Positions 1 to 8,400 of a stretch of DNA of 64,000 bases are shown here, in pieces. The position numbers and the translations under genes are program-made. The notes beneath the pieces are model-generated. The model did no database searches. It was not told the DNA's origin and saw only the letters and a list, made by a program, of their open reading frames with translations. How positions within the stretch are numbered: the first letter of the stretch is position 1; the number at the start of each line of letters is the position of its first letter. The DNA lies in the NCBI RefSeq assembly GCF_013403245.1, contig NZ_JACBNQ010000012.1:1-64000 (forward strand), in the 5' to 3' direction. The stretch is from Sedimentibacter hydroxybenzoicus DSM 7310 (GTDB lineage Bacteria; Bacillota; Clostridia; Tissierellales; Sedimentibacteraceae).

Positions 1-409
1 AACCTTTATCATATACATTTTTAGAATTACTGCTTTTAGAACCATCGCGAACAATACCGATATCTTCAAACTTATGAGCATAAGGTTTAACGACATCACT
101 GTCATCAATATGAACTACAGGGTCATCAGGAATCCATTTGCGAATGTTACTAAGGTACGATACTAAAGCTTTTTTAGGAATACCGTTATTAAGATGTCTA
201 GTAAGTCTTTCAACAATATTGACCTTTTTCGAGTCCTCGTGAAGTTGATCTGCGATATCGGTTAGAAGGCAACTATTAGAGGCTAACATGCCATAAGTAA
301 TATCGGCAATGAACTTTCTATCCGGTTTTGGAAGTTCTTTAGAAATTTTATTTGAAAAACTTAAAATTTCTCGTTTCAAAATGTAAGTATTTGTAGTAAA
401 ATTAGACAT
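1..409 (-). CDS. IS transposase, N-terminal part (runs off window)
   Basis: Reading the minus strand from an ATG at 407-409 gives 136 codons with no stop, so the gene continues beyond the left edge. Near the end of the visible part is HIDDSDVVKPYAHKFEDIGI, followed by VRDGSKSSNSKNVYDKG. This matches the N-terminal region of DDE transposases of IS4-like elements (DDE_Tnp_1 type), where the Asp-rich segment carries the first catalytic Asp. AGAAAGGAT lies just upstream as ribosome-binding site. The first 130 residues are the helical lead-in usual in this family. Only the 5' end is present, so whether the transposase is intact cannot be judged. Family assignment is from motif recognition, and the exact IS family is uncertain. 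Confidence 0.75.
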   Translation of the reverse strand, partial: MSNFTTNTYILKREILSFSNKISKELPKPDRKFIADITYGMLASNSCLLTDIADQLHEDSKKVNIVERLTRHLNNGIPKKALVSYLSNIRKWIPDDPVVHIDDSDVVKPYAHKFEDIGIVRDGSKSSNSKNVYDKG

Positions 410-487
410 AAGGAATCCTTTCTTTTTTGTTTAGTGAGTTATTTCTGGATAATCTAATTTTACTACAAAACGGACAGAGATTCCTTA
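390..487 (-). repeat. Inverted repeats around the transposase start
   Basis: Bases 390-406 and 453-469 are a perfect 17-bp inverted repeat with a 46-nt loop that holds the transposase start codon and ribosome-binding site. The near arm covers about codons 2-7. A second perfect 9-bp pair (409-417 with 479-487) uses the start region itself and is interleaved with the first, so both pairs together would make a pseudoknot. A transcript entering from outside could fold over the start, as in the foldback inhibition known for IS10 and IS50. The structure is seen in the sequence; the role is inferred. Confidence 0.5.
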
Positions 488-580
488 TATTTTTCGCGTT
501 TTTTTAAATCTTGTGATAAGTAATGACGGGTTTTTACCATCCTGTGGATTGTTTTGCGGAAACTCAAGATTAAAACCATA

Positions 581-609
581 TTGACAGTTATCTATGTATT
601 GCGTATAAT
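581..609 (+). promoter_or_regulatory. Promoter of the arsR operon
   Basis: TTGACA at 581-586 and TATAAT at 604-609 are both perfect sigma-A hexamers with a 17-bp spacer, about 50 bp upstream of the arsR start. Confidence 0.85.
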
Positions 610-616
610 AAATTAA

Positions 617-638
617 ACATATAGATAATTCTCTATGT
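617..638 (+). promoter_or_regulatory. Probable ArsR operator
   Basis: An imperfect palindrome (arms ACATATAGATA and ATTCTCTATGT, 8 of 11 positions matching) lies directly after the -10 box. The half-site TCTATGTA also occurs in the -35/-10 spacer at about 591-598. Position and the ATA/TAT-rich arms fit autorepression by the ArsR-type protein encoded next. Confidence 0.55.
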
Positions 639-657
639 AGATAGGAGGTAATTTATT

Positions 658-945
658 TTGGCAAATTATATTGACTTTGCACTATATATGAAGGCTCTTT
701 CTGATGAAACAAGGGTAAAGATATTGGAAATGATTTCTTATGAGGAATTATGCGCGTGCAAAATTTTGGAGGAATTTAATATAACGCAACCAACACTTTC
801 ATATCATATGAGGATATTATGCGAAAGTGGTTTGGTAAACGGCAGAAAAGACGGTATATGGACTAAGTATTCTATAGATAAAATTAATTTTAAAAATCTT
901 CAAAACTTTATTGATAACATAACACGAAATATGAAATCAGAATAA
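658..945 (+). CDS. arsR: ArsR/SmtB-family metalloregulator
   Basis: This is a 95-residue winged-helix repressor of the ArsR/SmtB family. It starts MANYIDFALYMKALSDETRVKILEMI, with the typical ALSDETRVKIL first helices, then ELCACKILEEFNITQPTLSYHMRILCESGLV, the ELCxCxL metal-site region followed by the DNA-recognition helix. The CxC pair at residues 32-34 is the As(III)-type thiolate site of classical ArsR. The start is TTG at 658, fixed by AGGAGGT eight bases upstream; the next ATG (688) has no such site. It lies behind a strong promoter and a palindrome, and heads an operon with a permease and a CxxC thioredoxin. Metal(loid) de-repression is inferred from the family. Confidence 0.9.
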   Translation: MANYIDFALYMKALSDETRVKILEMISYEELCACKILEEFNITQPTLSYHMRILCESGLVNGRKDGIWTKYSIDKINFKNLQNFIDNITRNMKSE

Positions 946-972
946 TGATTTAATGATTTGAAGGAGAATAAA

Positions 973-1977
973 ATGAATATTTTTCAGTGGATAAACAGCC
1001 AGTTGCTTAAAATGGATTGGCTTCACAATTTAATTGAGCTTTTAGTAGAAAATGTATTTGGGTTAAGCATTCAGGAACGAATAGGCGGAAGCATTCATTT
1101 TTTTATATATGATGTTATAAAAATATTTATACTTTTATCCGTTCTGATTTTTATAATTTCTTACATACAAAGTTACTTTCCTCCTGAAAGAACTAAAAAA
1201 ATATTAGGAAGATTCAGTGGAATTACAGGAAATATATTAGGTGCATTACTTGGAACTGTTACACCTTTTTGTTCATGTTCATCAATTCCGTTGTTTATCG
1301 GTTTTACTAGCGCAGGATTACCTTTAGGTGTAACCTTTTCATTCTTGATATCATCTCCCCTCGTTGATTTGGCTTCGGTTTTATTGCTTGCAAGCATATT
1401 CAACTGGAAGATTGCAATTGGTTATGTTGTTGTAGGCCTTATACTTGCGGTAGTCGGCGGAACAATGATTAGCAAGCTTAAGCTTGAAAAATATGTTGAA
1501 CCATTTGTTTATGGGAACAAATCACTTGACATAGAACAAGAAAGCATGACAAGAAAGGATAGAATTGATTACTCTGCAGAACAAGTTCTGACAATCATAA
1601 AAAGAGTATGGCTGTATATATTGATAGGGGTTGGTATTGGAGCTGCAATACATAATTGGATACCGGAAAATGCAATTACTGCAATATTAGGAAAAGATAA
1701 ATGGTATTCTGTTTTAATAGCCACTGTAGTCGGTATTCCGATGTATGCTGATATATTTGGTACATTGCCTATTGCAGAAGCATTGGTTGCAAAAGGAGTG
1801 GGACTCGGAACTTCTCTTTCATTCATGATGGGAGTAACAGCATTATCACTGCCTTCAATTATTATGTTGAAACAGGTTGTTAAATCTAAATTATTAATAA
1901 CCTTTGTAGGACTAGTAACTGTAGGTATTATTATTATTGGATATGTATTTAATTCATTCAGTTACTTGTTCATATAA
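973..1977 (+). CDS. ArsP/UPF0718-family permease
   Basis: This 334-residue membrane protein has about eight hydrophobic segments in two repeated halves. The first half carries TPFCSCSSIPLFIGFTSAGL, the TPFCSCS signature of the UPF0718/ArsP permease family; the second half carries VGIPMYADIFGTLPI in the equivalent place. Family members export methylated or aromatic arsenicals, and the cysteines are thought to handle the metalloid. The start is ATG 973 because AAGGAG sits at 961-966; an upstream TTG at 958 would put that site inside the gene. It is 27 bp after arsR and 30 bp before the thioredoxin gene. The exact substrate is not determined by the sequence. Confidence 0.85.
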   Translation: MNIFQWINSQLLKMDWLHNLIELLVENVFGLSIQERIGGSIHFFIYDVIKIFILLSVLIFIISYIQSYFPPERTKKILGRFSGITGNILGALLGTVTPFCSCSSIPLFIGFTSAGLPLGVTFSFLISSPLVDLASVLLLASIFNWKIAIGYVVVGLILAVVGGTMISKLKLEKYVEPFVYGNKSLDIEQESMTRKDRIDYSAEQVLTIIKRVWLYILIGVGIGAAIHNWIPENAITAILGKDKWYSVLIATVVGIPMYADIFGTLPIAEALVAKGVGLGTSLSFMMGVTALSLPSIIMLKQVVKSKLLITFVGLVTVGIIIIGYVFNSFSYLFI

Positions 1978-2007
1978 TATAAATATTTTTATACAAGGAG
2001 ACAAGCC

Positions 2008-2241
2008 ATGATAATTAAAATTTTAGGTTCGGGGTGTAAAAATTGTACTGCTTTAAAGGAAAATACTGAAGCAGCACTAAAGGAAGCAGGTATTGAAGCT
2101 GAAGTAATAAAGGTTCAGGATATGAAAGATATTGTATCTTATGGTGTGATGCAAACACCTGCACTTGTGATTGATGAAAAAGTGGTATCATTCGGAAAAG
2201 TATTGAAATCAAAAGATATAATGAAATTTTTGAAAAGGTAA
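2008..2241 (+). CDS. Small CxxC thioredoxin (redox-active disulfide protein 2 type)
   Basis: This 77-residue thioredoxin-fold protein begins MIIKILGSGCKNCTALKENT, with the redox-active CKNC at residues 10-13. The cis-proline segment is MQTPALVIDEKVV. It has no signal peptide, so it is cytosolic. The family (often named redox-active disulfide protein 2) is repeatedly found beside UPF0718 permeases and ArsR regulators, as here. It probably reduces or hands over a thiol-bound metalloid to the permease, which is inference from the neighbourhood. AAGGAGACAAGCC precedes the ATG. It is the last gene of the operon and is followed by a terminator. Confidence 0.85.
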   Translation: MIIKILGSGCKNCTALKENTEAALKEAGIEAEVIKVQDMKDIVSYGVMQTPALVIDEKVVSFGKVLKSKDIMKFLKR

Positions 2242-2283
2242 AAAATAATTTCACAATGTAGATTCCTGTAGTAGCTGTACCCC

Positions 2284-2319
2284 AAAACACCTCTTGATAT
2301 CATAACCAAGAGGTGTTTT
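2284..2319. terminator. Bidirectional terminator
   Basis: A perfect 13-bp stem (2284-2296 with 2307-2319) with AAAA on one side and TTTT on the other lies between the convergent thioredoxin and acetyltransferase genes. Confidence 0.85.
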
Positions 2320-2371
2320 AAGTCAATTTTCGATCTTTAATTCAAAAAATCAGCTTGCTAAGAAACATGTC

Positions 2372-2905
2372 TCATATAAACTTGACCATTGTATATTCAT
2401 CAACATAAGTGCCATCAGAATAACGTAATGCATTGGGAATATTACCTACAATTTCAAATCCAAAATTTTGATACATTTTCAAAGCCCTTTCATTATTTTT
2501 AATAACATCCAATTCAACTTGTGTTACATTATTATCTTTACACCATTTTAGACATTCTTCCATCATCTTCCCACCGATACCCATATTACAGTATCTTTCT
2601 AACAATACAAAAGCAACTCCTGCCCTATGTCTATAACGCTGATATCCTCTTATAAGTCCTGCAGAACATTGACCTACAATTTTACCTTCAACTTCTGCGA
2701 CAAGCCACATACTATCTGTGCTATTTAAAACTCCCTCAATAATATTTCGTTCTTCTTCAAATGTTGGTTGAAATTCACCAGGGTTTCTTGCTAAAAATAA
2801 GGTCTCTTCATCAGCAGTTGATATAACAGAAATAATTTCTTCAGCATCATCAACTTCAGGTCTTCTTATTGTTACTGACTTGCCATTTCTTAAAATATAC
2901 TCCAT
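2372..2905 (-). CDS. GNAT-family N-acetyltransferase
   Basis: This 177-residue protein has the GNAT fold. Visible are VAEVEGKIVGQCSA (beta 4), the acetyl-CoA loop region ERYCNMGIGGKMMEECLKWC (R/QxxGxG/A type, here N-M-G-I-G-G) and the C-terminal VIKNNERALKMYQNFGFEIV motif, where Asn and Tyr are the usual catalytic-site residues. The start is ATG 2905 because GGAGG is five bases upstream; a longer reading from 2923 would include that site. It is monocistronic, bounded by terminators on both sides. The substrate (small molecule or protein N-terminus) cannot be told. Confidence 0.85.
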   Translation of the reverse strand: MEYILRNGKSVTIRRPEVDDAEEIISVISTADEETLFLARNPGEFQPTFEEERNIIEGVLNSTDSMWLVAEVEGKIVGQCSAGLIRGYQRYRHRAGVAFVLLERYCNMGIGGKMMEECLKWCKDNNVTQVELDVIKNNERALKMYQNFGFEIVGNIPNALRYSDGTYVDEYTMVKFI

Positions 2906-2980
2906 AAAAACCTCCAATATCAAATTTTCCTTAGAAATTAATAATATGTCATTAATCTTTATTTATTTTATTATAGAAAA

Positions 2981-3012
2981 ACGCCTCTCAGCGTTATATA
3001 ACCAAGAGGCGT
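2981..3012 (-). terminator. Terminator of the EF-G-like gene
   Basis: The 8-bp stem ACGCCTCT/AGAGGCGT (2981-2988 with 3005-3012) is followed on the minus strand by TTTTTC. The loop side ATAACCAAGAGG also occurs in the terminator at 2284-2319, so the two are related in sequence. Confidence 0.75.
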
Positions 3013-3024
3013 ATACTACAATTA

Positions 3025-5091
3025 TTAATTTTCGTTCTTTGTTTTGTAGTCAGCTATAACCTTTTCGGCCATGTTGAAAGGCATTTCATCGTATCTCAGG
3101 AATTCCATTTCAAAACTTCCTCTTGCCTGAGTCATTGATTTTAAATCAATTGCATAGGTATACATTTCAGCCATTGGTGCTTCAGCCAATACTTTTTGAG
3201 TACCGTCCTCCTGCTGCTCCATACCGAGGATTTTTCCTCTTCTCTTGTTCATGTCACCCATTATATCTCCCATATATTCGTCAGGAATATATATTTCAAC
3301 CTTCGCAACAGGCTCCAATATAACCGGTTTAGCTTCCTGCATACCTTTTTTGAAGGCTATGGATGCAGCCATCTTGAAAGATGTTTCGTTAGAGTCAACG
3401 TCATGATATGATCCGTCATACAGAGTTGCTTTTATGTTAACAACCTTACAGCCTGCAAGCACTCCCTTGTCTAAGCATTCTTTCAGTCCCTTTTCAACGG
3501 CAGGTATGTAGTTTCTCGGAACTGCTCCTCCGACAACCTCATCCACAAACTCAAAGTCCGAATCTGAAGGCTCAAAACGTATGCGAACATCACCGTATTG
3601 CCCTGCTCCTCCTGATTGTTTTTTATGTTTACCCTGTACGTCTGACCTGCCTCTGATAGTTTCTCTGTAAGCAACCTTTGGATTTGTCAAATCAACTTCA
3701 ACCTTGAAGTTATTTTTCAATTTATTTGCAAGAACAGCAAGCTGAATATTTCCGTGACCGCCTATAACCAGCTCCTTTGTTTCCACATTTCTTTCTATTG
3801 TAAATGTAGGATCCTCTTCGTTTAGTCTATGCAGACCAACTCCCACTTTTTCATCACTATCCTTTGTTTTGGCGCTTACAGCCATAAAGTAGGACGGTTT
3901 CGGGAAATCTATTCCCTTGTATATAATCGGGCTTGCTTTTACTGAAATTGTGTCTCCTGTTTTAAAGTTCATTAATTTAGCTGTGGCTCCTATGTCTCCT
4001 GCCACAATCTCCGCAGTCTCTATCTGATCTTTTCCTCTAAGGTAGAATATATTTCCGATTCTTTCAGTCTCTCTGTTAGCATCATTATAAACTTCGGTAT
4101 CCTTTTTCATAACTCCGGACATTACCTTAAACAGAGTAATCTTGCCGACAAACGGGTCCACAATTGTTTTGAAAACGAAAGCAGACAGCGGCTGAGTGGA
4201 GGTTACTTTTCTCTGTGTTGTTTTTCCGTCCACCATCCCCGTTACCTCTCCCGTATCTGCTGAGTTAGGAAGGTATTCGTTGATCATGTGCATCATGCAC
4301 TTGATTCCCATTGCTTTTGTGGCGCACATTACTATAACAGGAACTACTTCTCCTGCCAATACAGCATTTTTCAGACCTGTACTTACTTCTTCATATGTAA
4401 ATTCTTCTCCGTTGAAAAATTTGTCCAAAAGCAATTCATCTGTTTCCGCAACGGACTCCATCAGAACGCCTCTCAATTCTTCAACCTTATCAGCAAGCTC
4501 TTCCGGTACTTCTATCTTAACATTATCTAATTCTTCTATTAAACGTCCCTGACGGTCAACTATATCCACGTATCCTTTGAAGTTTTCTCCTTCTCCGATA
4601 GGCAGCGCGAAAGGAACGACCTTTTTTCCGAATCTTTCTCTTAATTCTTCAAGCAGTACATCAAACTTAACATTTTCTTTATCCATCTTGTTAAGTACGA
4701 TAATTCTTGGCAGGTTTCTTTGCTCCAGATATCTCCAAACTTTTTCTGTTCCGACTTCAATTCCTGAGCTTGCGTCTACAACTACAACCGCTCCGCTTGC
4801 AACTCTCAGTCCTCCGTAAACCTCACCTACGAAATCAAAATAACCAGGAGTGTCAAGAAAATTTATTTTAGTGTTTTCATATTCTATAGGTATAATTGAT
4901 GTACCGATTGAAACTTGTCTATCTTTTTCTTCTTTATCGAAGTCTGATACTGTATTTCCATCTTCAACTTTTCCCATACGGTTTGTAACTTTTGTAACAT
5001 ATAAAAGCGCTTCTGTTAATGTGGTTTTACCGCAATTGCTATGGCCTACTAATGCAACGTTTCTAATTTTGTCAATGTTATACGTTTTCAT
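3025..5091 (-). CDS. Elongation factor G-like GTPase (EF-G2 type)
   Basis: A 688-residue translational GTPase with the five-domain EF-G layout. G1 is GHSNCGKTT (residues 16-24), G3 is DTPGYFDF (80-87), G4 is NKMD (about 134). Domain IV starts near YRETIRGRSDVQGKHKKQSGG and domain V ends with the usual EF-G-like tail. It belongs to the EF-G-like subfamily rather than canonical FusA: G1 is GHSNCG instead of AHIDAG, and the switch-II His of DTPGH is Tyr84. No str-operon neighbours (rpsL, rpsG, tuf) are present, which also argues for a paralogue. AGGAGG nine bases upstream supports ATG 5091. Its role, perhaps ribosome recycling or stress, is not known from this sequence. Confidence 0.88.
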   Translation of the reverse strand: MKTYNIDKIRNVALVGHSNCGKTTLTEALLYVTKVTNRMGKVEDGNTVSDFDKEEKDRQVSIGTSIIPIEYENTKINFLDTPGYFDFVGEVYGGLRVASGAVVVVDASSGIEVGTEKVWRYLEQRNLPRIIVLNKMDKENVKFDVLLEELRERFGKKVVPFALPIGEGENFKGYVDIVDRQGRLIEELDNVKIEVPEELADKVEELRGVLMESVAETDELLLDKFFNGEEFTYEEVSTGLKNAVLAGEVVPVIVMCATKAMGIKCMMHMINEYLPNSADTGEVTGMVDGKTTQRKVTSTQPLSAFVFKTIVDPFVGKITLFKVMSGVMKKDTEVYNDANRETERIGNIFYLRGKDQIETAEIVAGDIGATAKLMNFKTGDTISVKASPIIYKGIDFPKPSYFMAVSAKTKDSDEKVGVGLHRLNEEDPTFTIERNVETKELVIGGHGNIQLAVLANKLKNNFKVEVDLTNPKVAYRETIRGRSDVQGKHKKQSGGAGQYGDVRIRFEPSDSDFEFVDEVVGGAVPRNYIPAVEKGLKECLDKGVLAGCKVVNIKATLYDGSYHDVDSNETSFKMAASIAFKKGMQEAKPVILEPVAKVEIYIPDEYMGDIMGDMNKRRGKILGMEQQEDGTQKVLAEAPMAEMYTYAIDLKSMTQARGSFEMEFLRYDEMPFNMAEKVIADYKTKNEN

Positions 5092-5194
5092 TTACTTTAT
5101 TCCTCCTACTAAATTCAGCTAATTAATAATATTTTACATTAAACATATGTATAAATCAATATAATTTTAATTATGTGACTTTTTTGTCTAATTT

Positions 5195-5238
5195 ATGCAA
5201 ACAATATGTTTGCATCAGGTTGATGACAAAGTCATCAA
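5195..5238. repeat. Two small palindromes upstream of the EF-G-like gene
   Basis: ATGCAAACA-ATA-TGTTTGCAT (5195-5215) and TTGATGAC-AAA-GTCATCAA (5220-5238) are perfect short inverted repeats placed back to back in the divergent intergenic region 5092-5405. They could be operators for either flanking gene. No matching regulator is evident. Confidence 0.45.
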
Positions 5239-5290
5239 TCTCAAGTATGCATTATTTGCATTTTATTCTGCAAAGTGATATAACTAAATT

Positions 5291-5398
5291 AAGATGTCCC
5301 TAAGCTATATGTGGCGGGTAAATAGAAAGTGGGGCATACCTCTAAAGATGGAAACTCATTGGAGATAGGCTTTATAGGAATGTCCCCGTCAGAAAGGT
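5291..5398 (+). promoter_or_regulatory. Structured leader element, copy 1
   Basis: This segment sits just upstream of the DUF445 gene's ribosome-binding site. GGGGCAT (5331-5337) can pair with ATGTCCCC (5380-5387), and inside it CCTCTAAAG pairs with CTTTATAGG, enclosing a loop containing GGAAACTCATTGGA. ATGTCCC at 5294-5300 competes for the same GGGGCAT, so two exclusive folds are possible. A related element precedes the acetyltransferase gene at 61778 on the minus strand. It could be a riboswitch-like leader or a dispersed repeat; it matches no riboswitch I recognise. Confidence 0.5.
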
Positions 5399-5405
5399 AA
5401 ACATC

Positions 5406-8400
5406 ATGAATAATATTGTGTTAAATTACATAATTCAGGCAGTATTAGGCGGAGCTTCCGGTTACATTACAAACGACTATGCAATCAATATGCTCTTTAA
5501 GGAATATACTCCGTTAAAAATAGGCGGCGTCATAAAGAAAACACGAGGAGAATTTATAGAAAGACTAAGCTCCATGGTGGAAAATGACATAATAAACAAG
5601 GATAAGCTTCAGGAAATATTGAGTGATGAAAATTTTAAGATCAAATTTGAAAACCTGACAGCTGATTTTTATAATAACTGTATGGACGATGCTGTAGGCA
5701 GTGATACTTGGGACAAAATAATAACTGATGATACCGATAAGTTTGTCCGTAATTTAATAATTGAGCACTCTCCCAAAATATTTGAATTGTTAATTAAAAA
5801 TTTCGATATAAAAGAATTTCTAAATGATAATCAGCTAAACTCCATCAGCGGATTTTTTTATAATGCACTGCTTGAAATATTTGAAAGCAGCGAAAATATT
5901 ATGGGAAATGTGTTGTTATCCATATATAACGACAATTTAAAATTAACACCTGACAATATAACGGATAAAAAATTATCACAACAAATAGTTTTAAATATTG
6001 TAAATTCATTAAAAGATAATATTGTAAAATGTGATGATCTTGAAATTAAAAAATTACTTTATTTAACAGGCATCGAAAAAGCTGTTAAAGAATCTGTGCA
6101 TATATTGCTTGATAAGCAGGTACATGAAGTTATAAATATAAGCAATGAACTTATAGTTAAAATTGAGGATATGTCTTTATCATATATAAATTCTGATAAG
6201 GGATACCGTTTTATATTCAATTTATGCACTTCTCTGTTTGACTACGGAAAATCAATCAACAAAACAACATCTGAACTGTTAGACAGTAACTTTGAAGAAA
6301 ATTTAAAACATTATTTAATAGAAGCAATACCCGGTATCACCGAAAAAATAGTTGATTGGATCAAAGAAAACAGCAGCTCAATTGATAAATTGTTGGAGGA
6401 TTCCATTGATGAGGTTATAAAGGAATCTGACGGACTAAAAGCTAAGCTTCTTTCAACTATTAAAAATGCCTATTTGAGTAATTTGAGTAAAAAGTATTCA
6501 ATAGTAGACAAAATAGTTGCTTATGTAGAAAGCAACACTGAGCCGGAAAAGCTAAGTATTTATCTAAGTGCTAAAATAGTTGATGTAATGAATAATATCA
6601 CTATCAGAGAATTTATCGAAGAGGCAGAAACTAACGGTTTAACTCCTCATAAATGCACTGAACTAATTATCGTTTATTTAAATAATAACTTTACCAAAAT
6701 TTTAAACCAATCGGTTCTGTTCATCAAGGATATTAAAATAAGCAGCCTTTTTCCTTTTTCATCATCAAATGGTGAGCTTATTGATAAATCAATATTTGAA
6801 TTTAAGGAGCTTTGCTCGTCGCAAAATGTACAGGATTTTTTCACAGAAAAATTTTCTTTATATACAGATAATTTTTTATCTGCGAAATTGGAGGATTTAT
6901 TACCGGAAGAAAAAATTAATAATCTGTCTTTAAATTTAAATAGCTTTATTGTCCATGAGATAAAGCACAATAAGGATATTATAATAAAATGGATTTGCAG
7001 ACAAATTAATAACATAGCCGATAATTTGGATATAAATCTAAGCAATGAAACAATCTCTTTTTTTAATGAAGAGCTGTATAAAAAATATGAAGTTTATTCA
7101 ATGAACTTAAGAAATACCGAGCTGTATTTTGCAATAGACAAATTAAAGAGCATTGACAATATTGCTGATAACAGCTCTGACTATTTGCGTTCATACGCAA
7201 CAAAAAACACTGACACTATTTTAAAGGACTCAATAAAGTTAGTTGTAACCGACAATCTGAACAAGTTAAATGATGACGAGCTTGTTGATTTAGCCAATGA
7301 TTTTATTGGTAGAGAATTAAAGCCAATTATGTTTTTCGGTGGTGCTTTAGGCTTTATAGCAGGACTTATTTTGGCTGTTTTTCAGAATAAAGCCCTGAAT
7401 CCGCAGGAAATAAGCTTTGCAAATATGATTTTATATGCCTTTGTAGGTTTTATAACCAATGTCATAGCTATCAATATGATTTTTAAGCCCTACAAGGAAA
7501 ATAAGCTTATATCTAAAATACCGTTTTTTAGAAATTTTTCCTTAGGATACATTGTTAAAAATCAAAAAACATTTGCGGAAAAAATCTCTTACTTTATTGA
7601 CAGCAGCCTGTTAAATAAGAAAAGCATCGGTAATCTGTTTGAAAAGCATGAAGAAAACATAAAGAGCAGCTTTATAAAAACTGCCGCAGACAACGATTAT
7701 AAGGTGTTGAAAGATTTACTTTCTAACAACAAAATTAATATTGTCAGTAAAGTATTCTCGTTCTCCAAAAATAAAATAAGGAATAATTTAAATAGCTTAT
7801 GCAACTTCCTATATAAAGTCAGCAAAATAAAATCATCTTCTGTAACTGACAATGTAAAATTATTTAAAAATTATTACCATAGCTTTTTAAATACTAAGTA
7901 TATAAGCAAAGGTATTTATAGCTTTTTTAATTCTAAACGTTATATTAAGCTAAATTTCATCAATGATTTTACATCCGGCTTTATAGATAATTTCAGCGAG
8001 AATAATTTTAAAAATAATCTTTACAAATTTGAAGAAAAATATAAAAAATTTAACAATAAGAAAGTAAATGAAATTCTAAGCAGAAATCAGTTGAAATATA
8101 GCGAAGAATTTATATCAAAAAAAATTAGTTCCATTATATTATCACAAAATATAAGAGATAAGATGTTTCAAAATGCTTCCTTATTGTTAAATAAATCTAT
8201 TGACAAAGACAATAATATTGGGGAAATCTTCGACGGAAAGATTAAAAATTATATTGATTCACACCTTCCCGATTTAACAGAAGGTATAATCAATATGTTA
8301 AATAAGAGTATACAAAGCAATAAGGCAAGGGTAACCTTAATGGTTCAATCAGAAATCAAAAATCATCTTGGATTCATTGAAAAAGGAATGTATTCGCTCA

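Noticed and set aside
5281-5405. Known riboswitch before the DUF445 gene
   Set aside because: No consensus core of the riboswitch classes I can recall (for example TPP, SAM, purine, c-di-GMP, fluoride or M-box) fits; it is kept only as an unassigned structured element.
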